Below, piece by piece: positions 6,155 to 12,950 of a DNA stretch of 15,482 bases (its first letter is position 1; the number at the start of each line of letters is the position of its first letter). This DNA is from a bacterium (GTDB lineage Bacteria > Chloroflexota > Dormibacteria > Aeolococcales > Bog-877): positions 1 through 15,482 of the forward strand of contig JAJZGN010000020.1 of assembly GCA_021798435.1 (NCBI GenBank), read 5' to 3'. Position numbers and translations under genes: made by a program. The notes below the pieces were generated by a model, which ran no database searches, was not told where the DNA came from, and was given only the letters and a program-made list of their open reading frames with translations.

Positions 6155-6379
6155 TCAGCCGAGGTAGCAATCAGGCGGCAGGGTCGTCAGCCCGGGCACG
6201 GAGTCGCATTCGGTGCAAGTCTGCTGTTGGGATGAGAGCCGCACCGGCTCCACTTGCGGGAGCAGTGCCATCATCTCCCGCCAGGTCGGGCCCCTGCCCT
6301 CGGCCACTGGCCCCAGGCGAGCCCTTACCGCCGGAGCCCCCTCCATCTTCCGCAATGCCGAGCGCAACCCTGCCGCCAT
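6155..6379 (-). CDS. Possible small protein, unidentified (74 aa)
   Basis: An ATG at 6379 opens a 74-codon frame with a plausible composition: a charged helical N-terminus (LRSALRKMEGAPAVRARLGP), then WREMMALLPQVEPVRLSSQQ, and a short Cys-bearing tail (TCTECDSVPG, ending PPDCYLG) with a CxxC pair plus a third Cys. No signal peptide, no membrane segment, and no recognised domain. No ribosome binding site or TANNNT box is evident upstream of the start. It may be a genuine small gene or a fragment of the same decayed region as the neighbouring remnant. Confidence 0.3.
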   Translation of the reverse strand: MAAGLRSALRKMEGAPAVRARLGPVAEGRGPTWREMMALLPQVEPVRLSSQQQTCTECDSVPGLTTLPPDCYLG

Positions 6380-6514
6380 GAGCCGATCATCGGACCGCCC
6401 GAAACGGCAGGGCAGGGTGTTACCACGGGGAGGGGAGCGAGTGGAACCACGCTCGGGTGTAGTGGCCGCGCCCGGCGGTGGGAATCACCCGCGCCGGCCT
6501 TGGCCAAATTGCGC

Positions 6515-6527
6515 TACACCATAGAGC
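6515..6527 (+). promoter_or_regulatory. Putative leaderless -10 box of the Pat-like gene
   Basis: TACACC at 6515-6520 is followed by 7 nt and ATG6528, with no ribosome binding site. Its last base deviates from TANNNT. TTGGCC at 6500 is too close to serve as a -35 box. Confidence 0.3.
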
Positions 6528-9245
6528 ATGGGCGACGAGGCGCTTCTCCATGCCAGCGAGGTAGTGCTCCGGGATGGGTCGACCGCCCGGCTCCGTGAGC
6601 TCACCCCGGCAGACGAACAGCTGGTCCGCAGGCTGCTGGCCAGCTTGTCGGAGCGGGCGCTCGCCACCCGCTTCTTCTCGGGCGCCGTGGACCTGGACGC
6701 CACCTCCGAGCTCCTTGTCCAGGTTGATGGCCGGCGCAGTTTCGGGCTGCTCGCCCTACAGGGGGATCCCCCCCGCCCGCTGGCCCACGCCATCTGCATC
6801 GCCACGTCCCCCGGCCGGGCCGAGGTGGCGTTCACGGTGGTGGACGAGTATCAGGGGCAGGGGCTGGCCTCCATCATGCTGGCCCAGCTCGCCGAGGCGG
6901 CCAGCCGGCTCGGCATCGGCGTCTTCGAGGCCTCGGTGCTGCCGGAGAACTCGGCCATGCTCGAGGTCTTTGCCCACAGCGGCTTCGCTCTGCACACCGA
7001 CTCCCAGCCGGGGTCGGTGGCCGTCGAGTTCCCCACCGAGATCACCCAGGGAGCGCTGCAGCGGTTCTTGGAGCGGGAGAGCCAGGCGGCGGCGGCCGCG
7101 GTCGCGGCGGTCCTCGAGCCCCGCTCGGTGGCGGTCGTGGGCGCCAGCCGGGACCTCGGCACCATTGGAGGGGAGATCTTCCACAATCTTCTCCAATACC
7201 GCTTCCAGGGCCCGGTCTACCCTGTCAACCCCGCCGCCCCGGTGGTCCAGTCGGTGCCCGCCTACCGTTCGGTGACAGCGGTCCCGGGCCCGGTGGAGAT
7301 GGCCGTGGTCTGTGTCCCCGCCCAGGTCGTGAACGACGTCGCCCGCCAGTGTGCGGACAAGCAGGTGAGGGCCCTGGTGGTGATCTCCGCCGGGTTTGCG
7401 GAGGCCGGCCCGGCGGGCCAGGAGCGGCAGCGGGAACTGCTCCGCATCTGTGGGGAGTCGGGGATGCGGCTGGTGGGCCCCAACTGCATGGGGGTCCTCA
7501 ACACCGCCGAGGAGGTCCGGCTCAACGCCACCTTCGCTCCCTCCACCCCCTGGCCGGGGACCATCGGGTTCCTCTCCCAGAGCGGGGCCTTGGGGCTCGC
7601 CATCATCGAGAGCACGAGGACTCTGGGTCTGGGCCTCAGCAGCTTCGTGTCGGTGGGGAACAAGGCCGACCTCAGCAGCAACGACCTGCTCTGCTACTGG
7701 GAGAACGACCCCAGGACCGAGCTGGTAGCGCTCTACCTGGAGTCCTTCGGCAACCCGCGCAAGTTCGCCCAGATCGCCTCTCGGGTCTCACGACGTAAGC
7801 CGATAGTGGCGGTCAGAAGTGGCCGGGGCAAGGCCGGGGCCCGGGCTGCCGCCTCGCACACCGCCTCCTTGGTGGCTGCCTCGGACGCCACGGTGGACGC
7901 TCTCTTCAAGCACACCGGGGTGCTGCGGACCGAGACCCTCTCCGACCTCTTCGACCTCCTCTCCATGCTCGCCACCCAGCCCCTGCCTCAGGGGCCCAGG
8001 GTCGGCATCGTCACCAACTCGGGCGGGCCGGCGATCCTCTGCTCAGACGCCCTGGAGGCCAACTCCCTCACGGTGGCCGAACTGCAACCGCAGACCCGCG
8101 CGCAACTGCACAGCTTCCTCCCGCCCGAGGCCGCCACCGGGAACCCGGTCGACATGGTCGCCAGCGCTTCGGCCGAGGACTACCGGCGGGCCATGGAGGT
8201 GGTCAGCTCGGATCCGGGGGTGGACGCCCTGGTGGTGATCTTCACTCCCCCGCTCGTGACCCGGGCGGAGGACGTCGCCGCGGCCATCCGCGAGGCCGCT
8301 GGGGCCCTGACCCGTCCACTCCCCGTGGTCACGGTGTTCATGACCAGTGAGGGGGTTCCCGAGCAGCTCCGGTCGGGTGAGGTGCAGGTGCCCTCGTACC
8401 CGTTCCCCGAGAATCCGGCGCGGGTGCTTGCCGCGGCGCTGCGGCTGCACCGGTGGCGAGAGAGGCCCGAAGCGGACGCGGAGGGAACCGCGGCGCCGGA
8501 GCAACTCCGGGTGGCGGCCCTGCTCTCCGACTGGCTGCGTGGGGGGCCGCGGTGGCTTGAAGGCGAGGAGACCGACAGCCTCCTCCGGGAGTACGGCATC
8601 CAGGTCCTGCCCACCCGGCGGGCCGCCGACCCCCAAGGTGCGGCCCGGGAAGCCTCGGAGCTGGGCTTTCCGGTGGTGTTGAAGGGAGCGGGCCGCGCGA
8701 TCCTGCACAAGAGCGAGCTGGGAGCGGTGCGGCTCGGCCTGCGCTCCGAGGAAGAGGTCGCGGGGGCCGCCCGGGAGATGGCCTCCAGGCTGCACGCCGA
8801 GGGGATCGAGGTGGAGTCGTTCCTGGTCCAGCCCCAGCTGGAGGGCGGCGTCGAACTGCTGATGGGCGCCGTGCGCGACCACCAGTTCGGGACGGTGGTC
8901 GCCTGTGGGGCCGGGGGGACCGCGGTGGAGCTGCTTCACGACACCTCGGTCCGGCTGGCCCCCGTCTCGCCCGCGGATGCCCGGGAGATGCTCTCGGAAC
9001 TGGGCACCTACCCACTTCTCACCGGCTTCCGCGGCGCCCCGCCGCTGGACGTGGAGTCCGCCGTGCGAACTCTCGGGGCACTAGCGGCCCTGGCCGAGGA
9101 GCACCCGGCGCTGGCGGAGGTGGAGTGCAATCCTGTGGTGGTGGCCGAGACGGGGGCGTTCGTGGTGGACTCCAGGGCCAGGATCGAGGCGCCCCCACCG
9201 TCGCTGCCAGTCGGCGCCAAGCGGTTCGCCTTGGAGCGGGACTGA
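6528..9245 (+). CDS. GNAT–NDP-forming acyl-CoA synthetase fusion (Pat-type protein acyltransferase)
   Basis: This 905-residue cytosolic fusion resembles protein lysine acetyltransferases of the Pat family, which acylate and inactivate acyl-CoA synthetases. The order is the actinobacterial one, with the GNAT domain at the N-terminus (about 10-165); its acetyl-CoA loop is Q109-G-Q-G-L in EYQGQGLAS. A Rossmann CoA-binding domain starts at VAVVGAS (about 201). The succinyl-CoA-ligase-like region includes VGPNCMGVLN, GFLSQSGALG and ARAAASHTASLVA. An ATP-grasp domain spans about 685-895 (GFPVVLKG, ILHKSELGAV, VECNPVVV). His444 in SHTAS aligns with the phosphorylated histidine of active ADP-forming acetyl-CoA synthetases, so this protein may retain synthetase chemistry rather than being only a CoA/nucleotide sensor. 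That is inference. The ATG start has a -10-like box 7 nt upstream. No substrate synthetase gene is adjacent. Confidence 0.9.
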   Translation: MGDEALLHASEVVLRDGSTARLRELTPADEQLVRRLLASLSERALATRFFSGAVDLDATSELLVQVDGRRSFGLLALQGDPPRPLAHAICIATSPGRAEVAFTVVDEYQGQGLASIMLAQLAEAASRLGIGVFEASVLPENSAMLEVFAHSGFALHTDSQPGSVAVEFPTEITQGALQRFLERESQAAAAAVAAVLEPRSVAVVGASRDLGTIGGEIFHNLLQYRFQGPVYPVNPAAPVVQSVPAYRSVTAVPGPVEMAVVCVPAQVVNDVARQCADKQVRALVVISAGFAEAGPAGQERQRELLRICGESGMRLVGPNCMGVLNTAEEVRLNATFAPSTPWPGTIGFLSQSGALGLAIIESTRTLGLGLSSFVSVGNKADLSSNDLLCYWENDPRTELVALYLESFGNPRKFAQIASRVSRRKPIVAVRSGRGKAGARAAASHTASLVAASDATVDALFKHTGVLRTETLSDLFDLLSMLATQPLPQGPRVGIVTNSGGPAILCSDALEANSLTVAELQPQTRAQLHSFLPPEAATGNPVDMVASASAEDYRRAMEVVSSDPGVDALVVIFTPPLVTRAEDVAAAIREAAGALTRPLPVVTVFMTSEGVPEQLRSGEVQVPSYPFPENPARVLAAALRLHRWRERPEADAEGTAAPEQLRVAALLSDWLRGGPRWLEGEETDSLLREYGIQVLPTRRAADPQGAAREASELGFPVVLKGAGRAILHKSELGAVRLGLRSEEEVAGAAREMASRLHAEGIEVESFLVQPQLEGGVELLMGAVRDHQFGTVVACGAGGTAVELLHDTSVRLAPVSPADAREMLSELGTYPLLTGFRGAPPLDVESAVRTLGALAALAEEHPALAEVECNPVVVAETGAFVVDSRARIEAPPPSLPVGAKRFALERD

Positions 9246-9323
9246 GGCCAAGAGAGACCGGGGCCAGGGCTCTAAGCCTCGGTTCAGCCCCTCGACCGGC
9301 CGGGCCTTCAGAATGGAGCTGAA

Positions 9324-10379
9324 ATGAGCACCCGCATCTCGGCGCTGGCTCGCTGGGCCGGGCGTCCCTGGCCCCGGCTGGGACTGGGAGCGCTGGTGGC
9401 CGTGGTGCTGCTGTTCCTGGTTCTGCAGAAGGTCTCACTGGCAACGGTTGGACAGGCCCTCGCACACGTCTCGCCGCCCCTGGTGCTGCTGGCCGCCCTC
9501 TTGGCCGCCGGCTACGTGGCCATGCGCGCCCTGCGTTACCGGCTGCTCCTGGGAGGCGGCTCCTCCCCCGCGGTACTCGGCGTGACCGCTGCCAGCTGGG
9601 GGGCGGGCCAGGTCCTCCCCGGTCCGGGCGGGGACGCCGCCTTCATCTGGCTGGCTCGCCGGGAGCTGGGGGCCTCGATCCCCCGGGGCACAGGGGCCGC
9701 AGTGGTGGCGCGCCTCTTCGACTTCGCCAGCCTGGCGGTGATCCTTCTGGTGTCCGCAGATGTGGCCGGGGCCCGGCTGCCCCGTTCCCTGCGGATGGGT
9801 GCCATCGCCCTGGCTGTGGCGCTGCTCCTGGTCATCGCCGCGCTCTTCATCGAAAGGCTGCGCCAGCCCCTGCTGAGGCGGGTGGAAGAGGTCCGCTTCG
9901 TGGGCCGGCTCGCGGTGCGGGCCGAGACCGCCCTGGGGGAGCTGAGCAGCTGGCGGGTGGGGGTCGGCCTGTTGGCCACCACCGCCGGCGCCCGGGTGCT
10001 GGCGGCCCTCGAGTACCTCTGTCTATTCCTGGCCCTGGGGGCGCACTTGACCTTCTGGCAGGTGTGGCTCGCCCTCGCCGTCCGAACGCTCCTCTTCGCC
10101 CTCCCCATCCAGGGGGTCGGGGGGTTCGGGACCTCCCAGGTCTGGTGGGGTGCGGGCCTGGCGCTGGCCGGTCTCGCGATCGGGCCCGCCCTCACCCTGG
10201 GGCTCGAGATCCAGGTGATGGACCTCCTGGTAGCCCTGCCCGAGGGCTTGATCGGCTGGCTCGGACTCAGGGGCCGCCGCCTCCTTCGCCAGGGGGCGGT
10301 GGCAGAAGCTCCAGCGGTGGCTCCGCCTGTCCCCGCCGAGCTCGTGGGCGCCGGCGCCCGCAGCGCCAAGAACGACTAG
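9324..10379 (+). CDS. Lysylphosphatidylglycerol synthase TM-region / UPF0104 flippase-like membrane protein
   Basis: This is an integral membrane protein of 351 residues with about 8 hydrophobic segments (around 20-35, 50-68, 85-105, 125-145, 158-175, 212-240, 244-260, 275-310). Family signs are the RALRYRLLL motif after the second helix, GQVLPGPGGDAAF (about 95-107) in the re-entrant region, AAVVARLFDFASL, and GVGGFGTSQ near 264-272. Stand-alone members lack the aminoacyl-transferase domain of MprF and are thought to translocate lipid-linked substrates; the cargo here is unknown. The ATG start is preceded by GGAG at a good distance (GGAGCTGAAATG), one of the few starts here with a ribosome binding site. 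A tiny 4-codon ORF (ATG9313, MELK) overlaps it as ATGA. The gene follows the Pat-like gene by 78 bp. Confidence 0.85.
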   Translation: MSTRISALARWAGRPWPRLGLGALVAVVLLFLVLQKVSLATVGQALAHVSPPLVLLAALLAAGYVAMRALRYRLLLGGGSSPAVLGVTAASWGAGQVLPGPGGDAAFIWLARRELGASIPRGTGAAVVARLFDFASLAVILLVSADVAGARLPRSLRMGAIALAVALLLVIAALFIERLRQPLLRRVEEVRFVGRLAVRAETALGELSSWRVGVGLLATTAGARVLAALEYLCLFLALGAHLTFWQVWLALAVRTLLFALPIQGVGGFGTSQVWWGAGLALAGLAIGPALTLGLEIQVMDLLVALPEGLIGWLGLRGRRLLRQGAVAEAPAVAPPVPAELVGAGARSAKND

Positions 10380-10385
10380 CGCCCG

Positions 10386-10423
10386 GCGCCGAAGGGCATG
10401 GCCGGCGCGGGATCATTCGGCGC
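10386..10423 (+). terminator. Possible intrinsic terminator of the flippase-like gene
   Basis: GCGCCGAA at 10386-10393 and TTCGGCGC at 10416-10423 form a perfect 8-bp stem with a 22-nt loop, followed on the plus strand by TTGCTTT. It begins 7 bp after the flippase stop and overlaps the 3' end of the convergent hydrolase gene. The loop is long and the T-tract broken, so support is moderate. Confidence 0.4.
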
Positions 10424-11306
10424 TTGCTTTGTCCGCCCCACCGGCGCCGAGGACGTCCCGCAGACGGCGCGCGAAGGCCTCGGGCTGTCCGGCGAAGGGA
10501 TGGTCGCCCCCCACGAAGCCGCCGTGGTGGCTGGGGAAGATGGTCGGCTGCTGGTGAAGGCGCTCGGCGATCACGGCCGCTGACCTTGCGGTGAGGAGTC
10601 CCAGCGACTCCTCGCCAACGGCGATAACGATTCGGGTCGGGGAGGCCACCAGGGCCGCGAAGTCAGGAAGGTAGGCGGTCACCGCGGCCGCGCGCCCCGA
10701 CAGCAGGGGGTCGTCCCGGCTGCCGGAGTCCTCAGCCGACATTCCGTACTGTGAGGGCTCCGGCGGCGGGCGGTCAAAGTATTCCTGGGTGAACTCGCCG
10801 GGCCAGGAGGTCATGGCGATGAAGGCCGCCATACCGGCGCCCAGTCCGCCCGCCTGGTAGGCCGCCGTGACCTGCCCGAGCGCCCGCTCCGCGGCGTCCC
10901 GGTCGGGAAGCACCCCCAGAATCGGTGGCTCGTGGGCCACCAGGACGAGGACGTCAGTCGGACGGGCGGCCACCAGGGCGAGGGCGGTGACCGCGCCTCC
11001 GCTGCTGGCGAACATCTCCACCGGACCGCCGCCGAGGGCGGCGATCAGCTCGTGAAGATCCTCGGCCTGGACCAACGGGTCATGGTCCACCCGTCCGTCC
11101 GAGCGGGTGCTGCGGCCGATGCCGCGGGGATCGTAGGTGACCACGGTGCGATCGGGGAAGTGGCCGGCCAGGGCACTGAACCCGCTGGCGTCCATCGGTT
11201 GTCCGATCATGAAAAGGGGCGGCCCTCCTTCCCCGGGGGGCCACGGTCCCCTGACGTCGTAGACCAGGTCGACACCCCTTATGCCGAGCGTCTGGGAGGC
11301 GATCAC
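10413..11306 (-). CDS. Alpha/beta-fold hydrolase
   Basis: This is a 297-residue cytosolic alpha/beta hydrolase. Visible elements are the strand and turn before the oxyanion site (LFMIGQPMDAS), TYDPRGIGRS (about 57-66), and the nucleophile elbow at 98-106 (MFASSGGAV) with Ser102. The LVLVAHEPP motif common in actinobacterial members is at 120-128, and the C-terminal FPSHHGGF carries the likely catalytic His261. An acid in the GEES turn (231-234) may complete the triad. The elbow reads A-S-S-G-G where the family has G-x-S-x-G, a conservative change. The GTG start at 11306 overlaps the SRPBCC stop as GTGA, so translation is probably coupled. It is the last gene of the arsR–SRPBCC–hydrolase operon. 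The substrate cannot be predicted. Confidence 0.88.
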   Translation of the reverse strand: MIASQTLGIRGVDLVYDVRGPWPPGEGGPPLFMIGQPMDASGFSALAGHFPDRTVVTYDPRGIGRSTRSDGRVDHDPLVQAEDLHELIAALGGGPVEMFASSGGAVTALALVAARPTDVLVLVAHEPPILGVLPDRDAAERALGQVTAAYQAGGLGAGMAAFIAMTSWPGEFTQEYFDRPPPEPSQYGMSAEDSGSRDDPLLSGRAAAVTAYLPDFAALVASPTRIVIAVGEESLGLLTARSAAVIAERLHQQPTIFPSHHGGFVGGDHPFAGQPEAFARRLRDVLGAGGADKASAE

Positions 11307-11821
11307 CGGTCCTGTCCTCCCTCGCCCAGGAGCCGCTCCAGCTTGTCCAGCTGCTCCGCCCAGCCCTGCTCGGCACCCTCGAGGGCGGCCTCGGGAGGCA
11401 TCGGTTCGAAGTAGGACTGGCGCATGGTCAGAAGTGTGCCCTCCGCGCTGTCCTCCAGGGTCAGCTCGATCAAGGTGGCGAAGAGCTCCCCCTGCTCCTC
11501 GTTGATGGCCCGGCCACTCATCACCAGCCGATGCGGCCTATCGATCTCGTAGTACTCGCCACCCATGGAGTGCGAGAAGTGGGACTCCTCGGGGATGTAT
11601 TCCGGCCACCTCATGGCGATCCGGTAGGCGCCACCCACCCGCAGGTCGACCTCGGCGGCGGGGGCGGTGAACCCGCTCGGCCACCACCACTGCTTCAGCT
11701 GCTCCGGGTCGGTGAAGGCCTCGAACACCCTTTCGGGCGTGGCCCTCAGGGTGCGCCGGACGACCAGCTGACGGCTCGGGCGCGCCTGGCGAAGATCGCT
11801 GGGGACCAGGGGATCAGGCAT
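11303..11821 (-). CDS. SRPBCC/AHSA1-type ligand-binding domain protein
   Basis: A 172-residue protein with one START/Bet v 1-like (AHSA1) domain spanning about 18-168. Signs are VVRRTLRATPERVFEAFTDP, LKQWWWPSGFT, VDLRVGGAYRIAM, the strand EYYEIDRPHRLVM, and the C-terminal helix EGAEQGWAEQLDKLERLL. Such proteins bind hydrophobic ligands; no enzymatic activity can be inferred. The open frame extends to 11902, but ATG11821 (MPDPLVPSD) is the sensible start: it overlaps the arsR stop by 8 nt, and sequence before it only antisenses or overlaps arsR in another frame. The ArsR–AHSA1 pairing is common in GC-rich Gram-positive-related bacteria, and the regulator probably controls this gene. Confidence 0.88.
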   Translation of the reverse strand: MPDPLVPSDLRQARPSRQLVVRRTLRATPERVFEAFTDPEQLKQWWWPSGFTAPAAEVDLRVGGAYRIAMRWPEYIPEESHFSHSMGGEYYEIDRPHRLVMSGRAINEEQGELFATLIELTLEDSAEGTLLTMRQSYFEPMPPEAALEGAEQGWAEQLDKLERLLGEGGQDR

Positions 11822-12170
11822 CCGGGGGCTCCTCCGCAATGGGTGGGCTGTTGAAGTTGGCGAGATGCGATGCCAGTCGGTCCAGGCGACCCATCCACTC
11901 ATCCCGGGCGTGCCTCATCCAGGCGTCCGCCGCATCCAGGCCATCTGGCCGGAGGCGGGCAGGTCGCCGCTGCCCCACCTTCGTCCTGCTCACCAGGCCC
12001 GCGCTTTCGAGGACCTTGATGTGCTTGGTGATAGCCGGCTGGGTAATCGTCGCGCCCCGGGCGAGCTCGACCACACCCAGCTCGCCGGTCGCGAGGCGTT
12101 CGAGGATCGCCCGCCGGGTGGGGTCGGCCAGCGCGGCGAAGGTGCGGCTCACGGAGTCCTCAGTCGGCAT
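11814..12170 (-). CDS. ArsR-family transcriptional regulator
   Basis: A 118-residue winged-helix repressor. It contains RTFAALADPTRRAILERLAT (9-28), the helix-turn-helix VVELARGATITQPAITKHIKV (34-53) and the wing LVSRTKVGQRRPARLRPDGL (59-78). There are no cysteines, and the metal-site ELCVCDL motif is absent, so a metal-sensing role is unlikely. This is the type usually paired with SRPBCC/AHSA1 genes. ATG12170 is chosen over the longer frame to 12206 because homology begins at PTEDSVSRTFAAL and because TTGACA/TAACCT promoter boxes lie upstream with the -10 box 7 nt from the ATG. It is the first gene of a three-gene overlapping operon and is probably autoregulated through the palindrome in its promoter. 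Confidence 0.92.
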   Translation of the reverse strand: MPTEDSVSRTFAALADPTRRAILERLATGELGVVELARGATITQPAITKHIKVLESAGLVSRTKVGQRRPARLRPDGLDAADAWMRHARDEWMGRLDRLASHLANFNSPPIAEEPPDA

Positions 12171-12206
12171 AACCACCAGGTTATATAACCATGCGGTGAA
12201 TGTCAA
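12169..12206 (-). promoter_or_regulatory. arsR operon promoter with palindromic operator
   Basis: On the minus strand there is a perfect -35 box TTGACA (plus 12201-12206), a 17-bp spacer and TAACCT (plus 12178-12183), then 7 nt to ATG12170, giving a leaderless start. A perfect 12-bp palindrome GGTTATATAACC (12179-12190) overlaps the -10 box. A further ATAACC half-site (12169-12174) forms a second inverted repeat with 4-nt spacing to GGTTAT. This is the expected position for repression by the ArsR product. Confidence 0.75.
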
Positions 12207-12293
12207 GCCCTGGGGCTCTGGCGGTGCCGCACCGGGTGACCGCCCCCAAAGGCCCTCGGACCATAGGGCGCGGAAAGGAGCCGGCCCCTGGGC

Positions 12294-12334
12294 GGCGGCG
12301 CTTCCCTCGGCGCGGGACGAGCGCCGCCCTTTTT
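12294..12334 (+). terminator. Intrinsic terminator on the plus strand with no plus-strand gene before it
   Basis: GGCGGCGCT (12294-12302) pairs perfectly with AGCGCCGCC (12320-12328), with a 17-nt loop, and CTTTTT follows at 12329-12334. On the plus strand this is a textbook rho-independent terminator. Both neighbouring genes (arsR, marR) run on the minus strand, where the stem is preceded by A's and has no U-tract. Confidence 0.6.
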
Positions 12335-12356
12335 GCGGCGAGGACGAGCTCCGAGG

Positions 12357-12890
12357 TCAGCGCCGGCCGGCCGGGCCCGAGGTCGGGATTGGCCCCCGGG
12401 AGCGCGGCGGGGCGGCCGACAGCTCCCGGGCGTCCCGGCGGATGGCCACTGCCAGCTGGAGAAGGAAGTCCGCGAGGAGCATGAGTTCCGCCGGGGTCCG
12501 TTCCTGGAGGAGAAGGCGAATCTCCCGGTTGAGCCCCGAGAGCATCTCCCGGGCCACCTGCCCGGCTTCCTCGGTCACCTCGACCTTGACTCGCCGGCGG
12601 TCCCCACGGTCCGGCTCTCGGCGCAGATGACCGACCCGCTCCAGCCGGTCCACGATCCCGGTGATCCCTCCGCTGGTGACCCCCAGCGCCGCTCCCAGCT
12701 CCCCGGCGGTCAGGCCCTGGTGGCTGCCCACCACGTTGAGGGCACGGACTTCGCTGGCGGACATCCCGAGGTGGTGGGCGGCGGCCATGGTGTGCTGGGG
12801 CATGGCCTCGGAGAGGGCCCGCACCGCCCGCAGGACCGCCTTCTCCAGGAGCTCCCGGTCCTCGGTCGCGGCGGCGAATTCGATGGCCAT
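12357..12890 (-). CDS. MarR-family transcriptional regulator
   Basis: A 177-residue winged-helix regulator. The helical dimerisation N-terminus is at about 12-38. The wHTH runs LTAGELGAALGVTSGGITGI (60-79) with recognition helix GGITGIVDRLE, and the wing is REPDRGDRRRVKVEVT (91-106). C-terminal dimer helices are at about 110-155. The last 20 residues are a Pro/Arg/Gly-rich tail not typical of the family. The protein has no cysteine, so an OhrR-like thiol-oxidation sensor is excluded despite the thioredoxin reductase next door. ATG12890 has a TACACT box 8 nt upstream. The gene is divergent from the Grx–TrxR fusion across 60 bp, so it may regulate that gene. The ligand is unknown. Confidence 0.92.
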   Translation of the reverse strand: MAIEFAAATEDRELLEKAVLRAVRALSEAMPQHTMAAAHHLGMSASEVRALNVVGSHQGLTAGELGAALGVTSGGITGIVDRLERVGHLRREPDRGDRRRVKVEVTEEAGQVAREMLSGLNREIRLLLQERTPAELMLLADFLLQLAVAIRRDARELSAAPPRSRGPIPTSGPAGRR

Positions 12891-12904
12891 TCGAGCTCAG
12901 TGTA
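12891..12904 (-). promoter_or_regulatory. Putative leaderless -10 box of the marR gene
   Basis: On the minus strand TACACT (plus 12899-12904) is followed by 8 nt and ATG12890, with no Shine-Dalgarno sequence. No good -35 box is apparent at 17 bp. The 60-bp divergent space must also hold the promoter of the thioredoxin reductase gene; only a poor GAGACT box (12939-12944) is seen for that side. Confidence 0.4.
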
Positions 12905-12950
12905 CGGCCCCGCCTGGCCGGGAAGCCTCGCGCTGTGAGAGACTTCGCCG

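Larger units (their letters stand above)
5876..6527. other. Intergenic stretch of about 650 bp with decayed coding debris
   Basis: Between the AIM24 and Pat-like genes, both on the plus strand, I see no supported plus-strand gene. The minus strand carries the unidentified coding-like remnant and the possible 74-residue ORF listed separately. The last 150 bp lead into the putative promoter of the Pat-like gene at 6515-6520. No tRNA, repeat array or insertion sequence was recognised. Confidence 0.5.

Noticed and set aside
8043..8939. 298-residue minus-strand frame inside the Pat-like gene
   Set aside because: Antisense shadow of the well-supported ATP-grasp/synthetase region; no recognisable domain.
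9313..9327. MELK mini-ORF overlapping the flippase start as a third leader ORF
   Set aside because: Only four codons, no -10-like box 6-8 nt upstream, and the main start has its own GGAG ribosome binding site inside it, so it is probably coincidental.
11822..11902. 27-residue N-terminal extension of the SRPBCC protein
   Set aside because: It lies within arsR in another frame and has no family similarity; ATG11821 with an 8-nt overlap is the normal operon arrangement.
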